The translations under genes were made by a program, and so were the position numbers. A stretch of 64,000 nucleotides of DNA from Rhodanobacteraceae bacterium (lineage in GTDB: Bacteria; Pseudomonadota; Gammaproteobacteria; Xanthomonadales; SZUA-5). The DNA is taken from assembly GCA_024234055.1 (NCBI GenBank), contig JACKOW010000001.1:1-64000 (forward strand). Reading direction: 5' to 3'. Shown piece after piece: positions 34,294 through 43,844 of the stretch (position 1 is its first letter; the number at the start of each line of letters is the position of its first letter). The notes under the pieces were generated by a model that saw only the letters and a program-made list of their open reading frames with translations, was not told where the DNA came from and did not search any database.

Positions 34294-34706
34294 ACCGGGA
34301 CGACAATGATCCCGGTGGCAGCCTTGCCGTGCCCTCTGCGATGGCTCACGGCAAGGTAGCGGCGTTACTGCACTTGCCGCCGCGCGTGTTGTTTGACGTG
34401 AACGAGGAATTGGCCTGCTACTTGTTGCCTGAGCTGGCCCGCTGCTGGCCACAGGTGCGGATCCTGCGCCGGCTGCCGGACCGGCTTGCGGTCGCCGAGC
34501 TGTGTGTCGTCGATCGCGAGCCAGGCCTCACGCCCATACCCACGCTCTGGCTGGCTGAAATCGATGGCACCCGTGCCTTGAGGGAGCTTGCGCCGGGCTT
34601 GTGGCGGACCGGCATGCCGACAACCGCTACGCAGCTGCGGCAGCAGTTGCAGGAATGCCTGCGCCGCTTGCCCCAGCACCGGCGTCTCATCGACAAGCAA
34701 CGATGA
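34290..34706 (+). CDS. Unknown protein in CSLREA/regulator operon
   Basis: 138 residues; both ends overlap neighbours by four bases (ATGA at 34290-34293 and 34703-34706), which supports it as a real, coupled gene. No family was recognised. The alternation VLFDVNEELACYLLPEL, ILRRLPDRLAVAELCVVD, IPTLWLAEIDG and TQLRQQLQECLRRL has the alpha/beta rhythm of a receiver-like domain, but no phospho-Asp or conserved Lys is visible. This makes a decayed receiver possible but unproven. It lacks a signal peptide and is probably cytoplasmic, alongside the hybrid regulator made from the next gene. Confidence 0.7.
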   Translation: MNRDDNDPGGSLAVPSAMAHGKVAALLHLPPRVLFDVNEELACYLLPELARCWPQVRILRRLPDRLAVAELCVVDREPGLTPIPTLWLAEIDGTRALRELAPGLWRTGMPTTATQLRQQLQECLRRLPQHRRLIDKQR

Positions 34707-37700
34707 TTGGCATGCTGGAATACGGCGGAAGTGGGATGCTTGGTGGCGCGAGATCGGCCGCGATGGCGCTGGGAGTCGACATGCATCGGGTGGGGCGAAT
34801 CGGCTTGGGTCTGCTGTTTGCAGGCCATCTGGGGGCAAGCGAGCGCGGCGCCCTGCCGTCCGAGATCTTCGATGTGCAAGCCATGGAAGGTGCCTCGATG
34901 AGCACCGATGTGGCCGAGCAGGCCGATGGCCGGCTGCTGGTCGCCAACATGCGCGGCCTGTTCCGCTACGACGGCTCGCGCTGGCAGCTGTACCTGCACC
35001 CCGACGCCAAAGGTGGCATGGAACATTTGGCCATCGACTCCCAGGGCCGGATCCACACGAGCTTCAACGGCGATATCGGCTGGTGGCAGGACGACGCCAG
35101 CGGCAGCTTGACGTGGCACAGCGAAATGCAGCGGCTCCCGCCGGGGTGTTCGGATGTCGCCGCCGAGACCACGGCCGTGGTTGTCGATGAGCGGCGCGGC
35201 GGAGTCGTCTACGCGGCCGCCACGCGCATTGCGTTCCTGCCCCTCGAAGCGGCAATTCCCGCACGCTGCGCGCCGATGTCGCAACTGGTGAAGGCCTTCC
35301 TCGCCGACGGCGATCTGCTGGCGGTGCTGGGGACTCCGACTCGGCTGGTGCGGCTGAACGGCGACTTTCAGGCCGAGCCGGTCAGCGGCAGCGAAGTGCT
35401 CGACGGCGTGGGTATCTCATCGGTCACCACCGGGGGCAGCGGTACGCTGCTGCTGAACAACAACGGCCAGGTGCTGCGCTACCAAAGCGGCCAGCTGCTT
35501 CTCTATTCCAACGCGCTGCAGACGCTGGCCCGGCAGGGCGGCACCCGCCCCTTCTTCGTGATCCACTCGCTCAAGGATGGACGCCATCTGGTCGCCGGTG
35601 TGCTCGATGGCCTGCATGTACTCGATGCCGGCGGAGCGCTGGTAGATCACCTCGATGCCGGCGCCGGCGTCCCGGCGCAGCGGCGCACGGCAGGCATGCA
35701 TCAGGATCGCAACGGCGATCTGTGGCTGGCGCAGGAGCGCAGCATTGTCCGCCTGGGCATCGATGGTGCTGTCAGCGTGCATGACGAGCGTCACGGCCTG
35801 CCCAGCGCGGTGCAGATTGCCCGTTGGCGCGGCGCGCTCTGGGTGGCCTCGCGCAGTGGCCTGTTCCGCCTGGATGTTGCTGGGAACGGCGCCAGCTACC
35901 ACACGCCGGTGCCGGGCCTGGTGGGACTATTCGGGGTGGCGGCGCTGACGGATGACGCACTGCTGGTGATCCATGGCGGCTTGCGTGCCGTACGTCCGGC
36001 CGCCGGCGATTGGCGGGTTGACACTCTGGACGGCCCGTGGAACCAGGTTTCGGTCCTGGAGCCCTCGCGATTCGTCCCCGGACGCGCCTATGCCGGCTAT
36101 GCGCAGGGGCTGCTGCAGATCGACTACCAGCGGGACGGCACTATCGGGATCCGCGAGATCGGCAGCCTTGGCATTCCGGTGGCACGCATCGCCGAACAGG
36201 ACGCAGACACGCTCTGGGTGGCCGATCGGGTGGATGGGGTGCTCCGGGTGACATTGGACGATCCTCGGCACCCTGTGAAATACGGCGCACAGCAGGGCCT
36301 TCCAGCCGGTACTGTGCGCATCTATGCCGGGCCCCGACGCCCGTGGTTCACCACGCTGGAAGGACTCCGTGTGTACGATGAGGCCAGTGATCGTTTCGTG
36401 GTCCCGGCCGGGTTACCGCCTGAGTTGCAGCAGGACCGGCTCTACAGCGCCTACGAGGATCAGGAGGGACATCTCTGGGTGCGTGGCGGCGCCATCCTGA
36501 ATGATGTGTTCTGGCGGACCGGCAGCGGCTGGCGCATCGATCGCGATCTCATGCACGCCGTCGATCCGTTTCCGACCATCTTTGGTTTCCAGCGCGAGGG
36601 CGATGTGGTCTGGGCCATCCGGGCCAATGGTTTGTTGCGTTTCGACCTCAGGGCGCACCGACCCACGCCGCCGCCCCCCGCACCGATCCTCAGTGCGGTC
36701 TTTGACACCCGCGCCCGGGTCGCATTGCCCTTGGCCGGGCTCACCCGGCTCGCGCCGGCCGTGCGGGATCTGCGGGTGGAGTACACACTGCCTTTCCTGC
36801 GCCGCGGCGGCGCCAGCCAGTATCGTTCGCGCTTGAGAGGCTTCGAGGACTGGAGCGACTGGACCGCATCAGGACAGCAGACCCGCATCTACACCAACCT
36901 GCCGGACGGCGAGTTTGCGTTCGAGGTCGAGGCGCGGGATGCGCTGCAGCGTGAGTTGCGCATGGCCGCCGTGCCGCTGCACATGACACCGCCCTGGTTT
37001 CGCACGCCCCTCGCGAATCTGCTGTACATCACGATCGCCATCCTCAGTTTCGTGCTCGCCATGCGCCTGGGCGCGCGACGAAGGCAGCGGCAAATGCTGG
37101 CGCGGCAGCGCGAGCTGGAAACCACGGTTGCGGCCCGAACCGCTGAACTGGCGATCAGCAACCAGCGACTTGCGGCCCAGGCAGAGAGGCTGGCGGAAGT
37201 CGATCGCATGAAAACCCGCTTCTTCACCAATGTGGGCCATGAGTTCCGGACGCCTCTGACCCTGGTGCTTGGTCCGTTGGACGATTTGCTCCAGGGCACG
37301 CGCGGACGGCTGGCCGACGGCGTGCGCACCCATCTGCAACTCGCGCAGCGCAATGCCCGGCGCGTTCTCGATCTGATCGTCGAACTGCTGGATGTAAATC
37401 GCCTGGAGCAGGGGCAGATGCCTCTTCGGATGGGCCGGCATGATCTGGCGTCCTTGTTGCAGCGAGTTGCTGCCGAAGCCGCGCCGCTGCTGGCTCGCTA
37501 CGGCCAGGAGTTGAAGACCGATCTTCCACCTGTCGCACCGGCGGCCCGGGTCGATCCGGTTCAGATCGAGCGCTGCGTGCTCAACCTGCTCAGCAATGCG
37601 GCGAAGTACTCGCCCCGGGGTGGGCTGGTCGAGCTGTCCCTGGCGCACGACGCCAAGGATTGGATCATCAGCGTAGGTGACCATGGACGCGGCATTCCCG

Positions 37701-38722
37701 AGCATGCCCTGGCGCACGTCTTCGATCGCTTTTTCCAGACCGCTGAGGGCGATCACGCCACCGGCCACGGCATCGGCTTGTCGTTGGCCAGGGAAATTGC
37801 ATTGGCGCACGGTGGTGACATCAGCGTCAGCAGCGCACTCGGAGTCGGCAGCGTCTTCAGCTTGCGCATTCCCGCAACGATCGCGGACCAGCCGGCCGCG
37901 GTGGAACCTACCGAGGCCGTCAGCGTGCCCGGGTCCGTGCCCGCTGTCGCACCCGCGGAGCGCGGGCGCGAGCGGGTGCTGGTGATCGATGACCACGACG
38001 ATCTCCGCGCCCGCGTGCGTGGCTTGCTGGAATCACGCTTCGAGGTACTCGAAGCCAGCGATGGCGAGACCGCGTGGAAACTGGTGTGTGATGCGCTGCC
38101 TGACCTGATCGTCAGCGATGTGATGATGCCGGGCTGCGATGGCGTGGAACTGACCCGACGGGTGCGCGCCCACGAGGACACCGCAGCGATCGGCCTGCTG
38201 CTGTTGACCGCCAAGGCCGGCAGCGAGCATGCGGTCGCCGGATTGCGCGCGGGGGCCAACGACTACCTGGCCAAGCCCTTCGACTCCAGCGAGCTGATGG
38301 CCCGCTGCGAAGCCATCGTCAGTCATGCCCGCAGGCTCCAGCACCGGCTGGCGGCCGCCGCGCCGGTGTTGCCGGCGGAAGTGATCGAGACTCCGGACTC
38401 ACGCTGGCGCCAGCGACTCGATGCTCACATCGAGGCCAGCCTGCACAACGCCGAGTTTGGCGTGGAAGAGCTGGCCTCGGCCATGCACACCGACCGTACG
38501 CATCTGTTCCGTCGCTGCAAGGAACTGCTTGGCATGAGCCCGTCCGATTACCTGCGTGAGCTGCGTCTCTCCCATGCCCATCGCCTGCTCGAAGCGGCGG
38601 CCGGGAACGTGTCCGAAGTGGCGTATGCCAGCGGTTTTGACAGCCTTTCGAGTTTCACCCGGGCTTTCCGCAATCGCCATGGATACCCGCCGAGCAAGGT
38701 GCAAAGGCGGGAAGCCTCCTGA
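34703..38722 (+). CDS. Hybrid two-component regulator (propeller, kinase, receiver, AraC DNA-binding)
   Basis: 1339 residues from the ATG at 34703. A short hydrophobic N-terminus (RIGLGLLFAGHLGA) leads into a large beta-propeller sensor (~50-690), a Y_Y_Y domain (~700-765) and a membrane helix (NLLYITIAILSFVLAM). The kinase follows, with phospho-His in VGHEFRTPLTLVLGPL (~844) and an HATPase (NLLSNAAKYSPRGG, GDHGRGIP). A receiver at ~1091-1205 (VLVIDDHDD, phospho-Asp in IVSDVMMPG, Lys in YLAKPFDSS) precedes an AraC helix-turn-helix (~1240-1335, VSEVAYASGFDSLSSFTRAF). This is the HTCS design of Bacteroidetes: sensing outside and DNA binding inside in one chain. It probably controls nearby genes such as the CSLREA gene. 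Confidence 0.93.
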   Translation: MIGMLEYGGSGMLGGARSAAMALGVDMHRVGRIGLGLLFAGHLGASERGALPSEIFDVQAMEGASMSTDVAEQADGRLLVANMRGLFRYDGSRWQLYLHPDAKGGMEHLAIDSQGRIHTSFNGDIGWWQDDASGSLTWHSEMQRLPPGCSDVAAETTAVVVDERRGGVVYAAATRIAFLPLEAAIPARCAPMSQLVKAFLADGDLLAVLGTPTRLVRLNGDFQAEPVSGSEVLDGVGISSVTTGGSGTLLLNNNGQVLRYQSGQLLLYSNALQTLARQGGTRPFFVIHSLKDGRHLVAGVLDGLHVLDAGGALVDHLDAGAGVPAQRRTAGMHQDRNGDLWLAQERSIVRLGIDGAVSVHDERHGLPSAVQIARWRGALWVASRSGLFRLDVAGNGASYHTPVPGLVGLFGVAALTDDALLVIHGGLRAVRPAAGDWRVDTLDGPWNQVSVLEPSRFVPGRAYAGYAQGLLQIDYQRDGTIGIREIGSLGIPVARIAEQDADTLWVADRVDGVLRVTLDDPRHPVKYGAQQGLPAGTVRIYAGPRRPWFTTLEGLRVYDEASDRFVVPAGLPPELQQDRLYSAYEDQEGHLWVRGGAILNDVFWRTGSGWRIDRDLMHAVDPFPTIFGFQREGDVVWAIRANGLLRFDLRAHRPTPPPPAPILSAVFDTRARVALPLAGLTRLAPAVRDLRVEYTLPFLRRGGASQYRSRLRGFEDWSDWTASGQQTRIYTNLPDGEFAFEVEARDALQRELRMAAVPLHMTPPWFRTPLANLLYITIAILSFVLAMRLGARRRQRQMLARQRELETTVAARTAELAISNQRLAAQAERLAEVDRMKTRFFTNVGHEFRTPLTLVLGPLDDLLQGTRGRLADGVRTHLQLAQRNARRVLDLIVELLDVNRLEQGQMPLRMGRHDLASLLQRVAAEAAPLLARYGQELKTDLPPVAPAARVDPVQIERCVLNLLSNAAKYSPRGGLVELSLAHDAKDWIISVGDHGRGIPEHALAHVFDRFFQTAEGDHATGHGIGLSLAREIALAHGGDISVSSALGVGSVFSLRIPATIADQPAAVEPTEAVSVPGSVPAVAPAERGRERVLVIDDHDDLRARVRGLLESRFEVLEASDGETAWKLVCDALPDLIVSDVMMPGCDGVELTRRVRAHEDTAAIGLLLLTAKAGSEHAVAGLRAGANDYLAKPFDSSELMARCEAIVSHARRLQHRLAAAAPVLPAEVIETPDSRWRQRLDAHIEASLHNAEFGVEELASAMHTDRTHLFRRCKELLGMSPSDYLRELRLSHAHRLLEAAAGNVSEVAYASGFDSLSSFTRAFRNRHGYPPSKVQRREAS

Positions 38723-38894
38723 TCCGAGTCCCTCATCGTGTCGTTTCATGCATGGGATCGGCGTCGTCTGGCGCGCAAGAACGGGAATCCCACTCGGTCT
38801 GGATCCGCTCATCATGTCTCCTCAGGTGGGCCGCAGCCGGGTGCGGCCGAGGTCAACGCGGTAGTCTTGGCACCTACTTGCCAGGAGCGCCAAG

Positions 38895-39887
38895 ATGAAG
38901 ACCATCCGAGCCCAGTACACCCAGCGTGGCCCCAATCCGCACCAGCTGATCGCTCCGGTTGAGTTTGAACTGCCTGAGCTGGGGGCTGGCGAGGCTCGCG
39001 TCGAAGTGCTCGCCGCGCCGATCAACCCCAGCGATGTACTGACCATCACCGGCGAATACGGCATTCTGCCGCCGCTGCCGGCCATTGGCGGCAATGAAGG
39101 TGTGGGTCGTGTCGTGGCGGTATCCGATGATGTGGATTCGCTCCCGGTCGGAACGGTGGTCTTGCTGCCGGTCGGCTGTGGCAGCTGGTCGACGCTGCTG
39201 CAATTGCCAGCCAAATCGCTGGTGCCGCTGCCGTCCGGCGTCGATCCGGTGCAGTTGTCGATGTTGACGGTCAACCCGCCCACCGCGCTTCTGATGCTGC
39301 GCGATTTCGTCGACCTCCAGCCGGGTGACTGGGTAATCCAGAATGCTGCCAATTCGGCCGTGGGCGGCTATCTGGTGCAGATCGCCAGACTGCGCGGGAT
39401 CAATACCTTGAACGTGGTACGGCGCGAATCGGCCGTTGAGGGCGTGCGCGAACTTGGTGCCGAGCATGTGCTGGTCGACGGCGAAGACCTGCCCAAACGG
39501 GTCAGAGCCATCACCGGCGACGCCCCGGTGCGGCTGGGTATCGATTGCGTGGGCGGCGTGTCTACCGAGAATCTTGCCCGTTGCCTGAGTGAAGGCGGCA
39601 CGCTGGTGAACTACGGTGCCATGAGCGGCGAGCGCTGCATGATCTCGCCGCGCTATTTCGTGTTCCGCGACATCACGCTGCGCGGCTTCTGGCTCTCGCA
39701 GTGGTTCAAGCGCACTGATCCGGCGGCGCGCAAGGCTGTCTTCGCAGAAATCGGCGCCCTGATTGCCACCGGCAAGCTGAAGGCCAAGGTGCAGGCCACC
39801 TATGCGCTGACCGAGATCGACAAGGCTGTCGCCGCCGCGGCTGGCGGTGAACGCGATGGCAAGATCGTGGTGGTGCCGAATGGCTGA
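38895..39887 (+). CDS. Zinc-free medium-chain reductase, 2-enoyl thioester reductase-like
   Basis: 330 residues of the MDR superfamily. It matches the MECR/Etr1 branch: INPSDVLTITGEYGILPPLPAIGGNEGVGRVVAV in the catalytic domain and GDWVIQNAANSAVGGYLVQIARLRGINTLNVVRR as the NADP(H)-binding motif. The catalytic Tyr region GEYGILP is present, and no structural zinc Cys cluster is visible. Enzymes of this branch reduce trans-2-enoyl-ACP or -CoA. The reaction is assigned by family only, and a quinone reductase remains possible. ATG at 38895, with AGGAGCGCCAAG just before. Confidence 0.85.
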   Translation: MKTIRAQYTQRGPNPHQLIAPVEFELPELGAGEARVEVLAAPINPSDVLTITGEYGILPPLPAIGGNEGVGRVVAVSDDVDSLPVGTVVLLPVGCGSWSTLLQLPAKSLVPLPSGVDPVQLSMLTVNPPTALLMLRDFVDLQPGDWVIQNAANSAVGGYLVQIARLRGINTLNVVRRESAVEGVRELGAEHVLVDGEDLPKRVRAITGDAPVRLGIDCVGGVSTENLARCLSEGGTLVNYGAMSGERCMISPRYFVFRDITLRGFWLSQWFKRTDPAARKAVFAEIGALIATGKLKAKVQATYALTEIDKAVAAAAGGERDGKIVVVPNG

Positions 39888-40312
39888 AGACCCGGTGCGC
39901 GCCGACGTCCTCGCGCTATCCAGGCCAGGAAGTCACTGCAGCAAGGCCTGCACCTGACGCGCGCGCTCGACCAGGCGACCGATGGCTGAAACCGATACCT
40001 TGAGCTGCGACAGACGCCCGCGCCGCCCGAGTTGCAGTTCGGCATCGCTGCGCAGCTGATTGAGCGCCGCAGAGGCAGAGACAGGTCTTCACCAGCAGTA
40101 CCAGTGGCCAGTGGACCGGTGGGCCGTGCATCAGTCTCGGCCGCCAGCCGGTTCGCAGTCGCACGATCCCCCGCAATGGCGGCGTATTCCAGGATGTCGA
40201 TTGGACCTGATCGGCGGAAGTCGGCGTAGCCGACGCTCAAGCTTTCTTCAGGTCTGCGCTGTGCCCTGATGTTCGGGTTCAGGCTCAAGGCATGGCCCAC
40301 TATAACTGCCGC
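39888..40312. other. Gene-free gap with a possible decayed minus-strand gene
   Basis: No intact gene was found. On the minus strand an in-frame stretch of about 50 codons (40085 down to a TGA at 39933-39935) reads LNQLRSDAELQLGRRGRL and KVSVSAIGRLVERARQVQALLQ, helical and protein-like. A different minus frame just upstream reads ILEYAAIAGDRATANRLAAET. Together they could be one small gene broken by a frameshift, or chance. Confidence 0.3.
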
Positions 40313-42424
40313 TCAACCGCGTCCCTCCCGCGCGCTTCGCCGCAGGCGGTACATTTCGGCGTCGGCGCGGGCCAGGGTGTCGCCCAGACTCTCGCCGCGC
40401 TCGCGCAGGGCCTGGCCCAGGGAATAGCGGCAGGGTGCGGCGTCCATGTCGCCACGCAAGCGCGCGATCAGCGCCTGCAGATGGGTCTGGCTGGCATCTG
40501 CCAACAGCAGCACGAACTCGTCGCCACCGCTGCGGACCACGGCATCGTCTTCGCGAATGTGCGACTGCAGGTAGCGCGTCATGGCGATCAGTACCTGGTC
40601 GCCGGCCTCGTGTCCACGGCTGTCATTGATCTGCTTGAAATGATCCAGATCGACATTGATGACGCCCCACGGACGCTCGCCCATTCTCCGCTCGAATTCG
40701 GGGAAGTAGCGCCGGTTGTAGGCCTGTGTCAGGGCATCGCGCAGATTTTCCTCGCGCAGCGCTTCTGCCTCGCGTTGCTGTTCGGTGATGTCGACGGCGC
40801 TGCCGATGGCGTAGCCGCGGGTCTCGGAGACCCGCGTGCTGTATTGCCACAGGCGCTCGGTGGCGTCCATGCGTCGCACCTGCATGGTGCCTTCGTCCTG
40901 GTGTTGCATGGCCAGCCGGCGCAGATAGTCCTCGAAATTCCGGCGTGATTCATCCGTGAGGAAATCGCCGAGCGCTCGTCCTACCAGTTGCTCCGGCAAG
41001 GTGCCAAGGGCTTCGGCGGTGGCCAGATTGACCATGACCAGTTCGCCGCTCAGATCATGCAGGAACACCATGCCCTTGCTCAGCCGCAGCAGATCGGTGG
41101 CCTTGGACTCGCTCTCGCGGCGTGCCGTCAGCGCCGCTTCCAGGCGTCGATTCAATCGCCGCTGCAGGATGAAGAAGAAGGACAGGATCAAGACGATGCC
41201 CAGAGTCGCGAACATCAGCCAGCGGGTCAGTCGATTGGACTCGGCCAGCGCCTGTTCGCGCTCCTTGGCCAGTTCTGCTTCGCTGGCCAGGCGCATGACC
41301 TCCAGTTCCTGGGTGGCGTAGGTCAGGCGCGCCTCGTAGTCATCGGCGGCCTTGGCCCGGTCACTCTGGCTGACCTCACGGTCCAGATCCAGAAAGCGGT
41401 CGACAAGTGTGTTCCAGGTGGTCGAATCGGCGTTGTGATCGACCATCAGCTCCATCAATTGTCGCGACAGGCGCAGCTCGTCGCGGGCCAGCCCGAGTTG
41501 ATGAAAGGATTCGAAGGCCGTGCGCAGCTCGCGCTCCGCCGTTGCGCGGTCCCCCGCATCCATGGCGGCGAGTCCGAGCACCTCGTGACCCAGGCCGTCG
41601 AGTTGGGTATTGGCCAGTTGTGCCCCCAAGTCCAGCACCCGCTGGCCACCCTCGATCTGGGTGGCGATATCTCCGTCCTGACGGGCCACGCGGGCCGATT
41701 CCAGTGCCAATTCGGCGGACAGCTTGGGATCATGGACGGCATCGGCCGCGGCCAGCGCCTCACGCAGCGTGGCGCGGGCGGCCTCGAGCTGTTTGAGCTG
41801 CGTTTCGGCGCGGGCGCGATTGCGCAGCAGACGCGCGCGCATGGCCAGGGCTTGATTCGGGCCCAGCTGTTCCAGCCCCAGATTCGCGTAGCGGGCGGCA
41901 GATTCATGCTTTCCCAGCATGAAACTCAGCGAGGAATAGCCCAGGTAGACATCCGCCGCCAGGGCCGGTGATGGGTGCTTTTCCAGCAAGAGCTGTGCGT
42001 CGCCGAGCAGATGCTCGCCGCGGGTGTAATCCTGGCGAGCAAAGCTGCCGCGGCTTTGCGCGATCAGGCCGCGAACTTCCAGAATCGGGTCGTCGGCCAT
42101 ACGGGCAGCCAATGCGGCGGCCGCTCCGGCGTCGCGCTGACAGGTCCAGTCGGCCACCACGCGGCAGGCATTGGCACGGGCCAGTTCCAGCAGCGCCTGC
42201 AGGCGCGGGTCGCGTGCTTCCCGGGCGCGCTCGAGCTCTGCCGGCAAGGCCTCCAGCACCTGATCGGGCTCGGTCAGGGCCTGGATTTCGAGCGGGTGCC
42301 GGGGCAAATCGTCGTCATCGGCCTGTGCGTAGACCGAAAGCTGCAAGCCGGCGAAAAGCAGGCATAGCATGACCGCGCGCAACAACCCTGTCGGCGCGGT
42401 CGGATACTGGGCGCTTCCCAGCAT
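40313..42424 (-). CDS. Diguanylate cyclase with TPR-like sensor, membrane helix, PAS and GGDEF
   Basis: 703 residues. A signal-like N-terminus (AVMLCLLFAGLQLSVYAQA) precedes a long all-helical periplasmic region with TPR-like repeats (~40-380). One membrane helix (WLMFATLGIVLILSFFFIL) leads to a PAS domain (GMVFLHDLSGELVMVN). The GGDEF domain has RDALTQAYNRRYF, VDLDHFKQINDSRGHEAGD and GGDEF (~632). The inhibitory I-site is intact here (REDD before VVRSGGDEF), so feedback by c-di-GMP is expected, unlike the cyclase at 17887-19404. Its active site should lie in the cytoplasm. Confidence 0.93.
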   Translation of the reverse strand: MLGSAQYPTAPTGLLRAVMLCLLFAGLQLSVYAQADDDDLPRHPLEIQALTEPDQVLEALPAELERAREARDPRLQALLELARANACRVVADWTCQRDAGAAAALAARMADDPILEVRGLIAQSRGSFARQDYTRGEHLLGDAQLLLEKHPSPALAADVYLGYSSLSFMLGKHESAARYANLGLEQLGPNQALAMRARLLRNRARAETQLKQLEAARATLREALAAADAVHDPKLSAELALESARVARQDGDIATQIEGGQRVLDLGAQLANTQLDGLGHEVLGLAAMDAGDRATAERELRTAFESFHQLGLARDELRLSRQLMELMVDHNADSTTWNTLVDRFLDLDREVSQSDRAKAADDYEARLTYATQELEVMRLASEAELAKEREQALAESNRLTRWLMFATLGIVLILSFFFILQRRLNRRLEAALTARRESESKATDLLRLSKGMVFLHDLSGELVMVNLATAEALGTLPEQLVGRALGDFLTDESRRNFEDYLRRLAMQHQDEGTMQVRRMDATERLWQYSTRVSETRGYAIGSAVDITEQQREAEALREENLRDALTQAYNRRYFPEFERRMGERPWGVINVDLDHFKQINDSRGHEAGDQVLIAMTRYLQSHIREDDAVVRSGGDEFVLLLADASQTHLQALIARLRGDMDAAPCRYSLGQALRERGESLGDTLARADAEMYRLRRSAREGRG

Positions 42425-42593
42425 AGGTACCCTCCGGTTGAACCGGCCCCCGTGACCAGCGGCGCGAATTCTAACCTACGCATGGGCAGATCAGCATTTG
42501 CCCGCACAAATGGCTGCAGTCGCATTGCGTGCCGGTTTCCTTCTGCTGCGACAGCCTGCTAGCTTGGCTCACCCATCGCCGGCCCCTACCGCC

Positions 42594-42899
42594 ATGCATT
42601 ACCTCCTGATCTACCAGCTGTCCCCTGACTACCTGTCCCGTCGCGCAGAGTTTCGCAGCGCCCATCTGCAACTGGCCTGGGCGGCCCAGGAGAGTCAGGG
42701 CTTGATTCTCGGCGGCGCCCTCGGTGATCCGGCCGATCAGGCCATCCTGCTGTTTCAGGGCGATACGCCGGCAGCCGCCGAGCGCTTTGCCCGAGCTGAT
42801 CCCTATGTGACCAACGGTCTGGTGCTGAGTTGGAGCGTGCGGCTGTGGAATACGGTGGTCGGCGATCAGGCCAGCCATCCGGTTCGTCCCCAGGGCTAG
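42594..42899 (+). CDS. YciI-like protein
   Basis: 101 residues from the ATG at 42594. MHYLLIYQLSPDYLSRRAEFRSAHLQLAWAAQESQGLILGGAL is the YciI pattern (ferredoxin-like fold with His and Asp in the cleft), and DPYVTNGLVLSWSVRLWNTVVG is the usual end. YciI proteins are small dimers of unclear function, sometimes dehydrochlorinases. It is monocistronic or cotranscribed with the M50 protease gene 74 bp later. Confidence 0.88.
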   Translation: MHYLLIYQLSPDYLSRRAEFRSAHLQLAWAAQESQGLILGGALGDPADQAILLFQGDTPAAAERFARADPYVTNGLVLSWSVRLWNTVVGDQASHPVRPQG

Positions 42900-42973
42900 A
42901 CCCGAATGGCCGCTCCGGCATCCTTTCACGCCGCCCTTGTGTGAGCATCTCCCTTTGACCCTTGGATCCACGG

Positions 42974-43621
42974 ATGTCGACTTTCGTTCTGGTGCTGTTC
43001 CTCTGGATCTTCTCGGTCTGCCTGCATGAGTTTGCACATGCGGCCGTGGCTTATCAGGGTGGCGACACCACGGTCAAGGACAAGGGCTATCTGACGCTCA
43101 ACCCGAGCAAGTACCTGGACCCGATGAACTCGCTGCTGCTGCCGGTGGTGTTTCTCGTCATGGGTGGTATCGGCTTGCCGGGCGCGGCGGTCTACATCAA
43201 CCGCAGCCTGCTGCGCTCGGCGCACTGGGACAGTGCGGTGTCTCTGGCCGGGCCGGCCATGAATCTGCTCTTGCTGGTGTTGTTGGCCGGCCTGCTGGGC
43301 CTGCCCGCGGTGGCGGCCAGCGAGTACGCACCGGCGCTGGCCTTTCTGGCACTGCTGCAGGCCAGCGCGGTGGTGCTGAATCTATTGCCCCTGCCCGGCT
43401 TCGACGGCTACGGGGCGATCTGGCCCTATCTGCCGGCGCATCTGCGCGCCCAGTTCGATCGCTACGCCGGCTACGCCGTGCTGGTGCTGTTCCTGCTGTT
43501 GTTCATGGTGCCGCCCTTCGCCCGCGCCTTCTGGGGTCTGGTCGGTCTGCTGGTCGACGCCGTAGGCGTGCCCCTGGGTCTGGCGCGCCTGGGTTATGCC
43601 GAGTTCCGCTTCTGGGATTGA
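42974..43621 (+). CDS. Site-2 protease-type (M50) membrane metallopeptidase
   Basis: 215 residues from the ATG at 42974, with about five or six membrane helices. HEFAHA near residue 18 supplies the HExxH zinc site within the first helix, and NLLPLPGFDGYGAI supplies the conserved NxxPxxxxDG with the third zinc ligand. Short rhomboid-like S2P homologues (FtsH-like/YwhC type) of this size are common, and their substrates are usually unknown. There is no PDZ domain, so it is not RseP. Downstream are two inverted heptamer arrays and convergent queF. Confidence 0.88.
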   Translation: MSTFVLVLFLWIFSVCLHEFAHAAVAYQGGDTTVKDKGYLTLNPSKYLDPMNSLLLPVVFLVMGGIGLPGAAVYINRSLLRSAHWDSAVSLAGPAMNLLLLVLLAGLLGLPAVAASEYAPALAFLALLQASAVVLNLLPLPGFDGYGAIWPYLPAHLRAQFDRYAGYAVLVLFLLLFMVPPFARAFWGLVGLLVDAVGVPLGLARLGYAEFRFWD

Positions 43622-43638
43622 GGGGGCCAGGGTGAAGC

Positions 43639-43777
43639 GGGGCACGTGGCACGGGGCACGGGGATCCGCCGCCATCGACCGGCCTACCGCGAGGTGTGAC
43701 GGGCAAAAGTAGAGACTCGACATCAGGCCAGACCAGGCGGCGAGGCTGGCCCGTGCCCCGTGCCCCCTGCCCCAGTG
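43639..43777. repeat. Inverted pair of heptamer arrays between M50 gene and queF
   Basis: GGGGCAC, GTGGCAC, GGGGCAC, GGGG at 43639-43663 and CCCGTGC, CCCGTGC, CCCCTGC, CCCAGTG at 43750-43777. They are reverse complements about 86 bases apart and could pair as a long GC stem. The first begins 17 bases after the M50 stop; the second is 67 bases from the queF stop. Confidence 0.88.
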
Positions 43778-43844
43778 ACGAATAACCAAGGAGCGGCAAT
43801 TCACCCGCAGACTCGTGTCTCATCCAAGCCGCCTGTTGCCCACC

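Noticed and set aside
32785..34452. 555-codon minus-strand open frame
   Set aside because: It is a shadow of the CSLREA protein; no domain motif is present.
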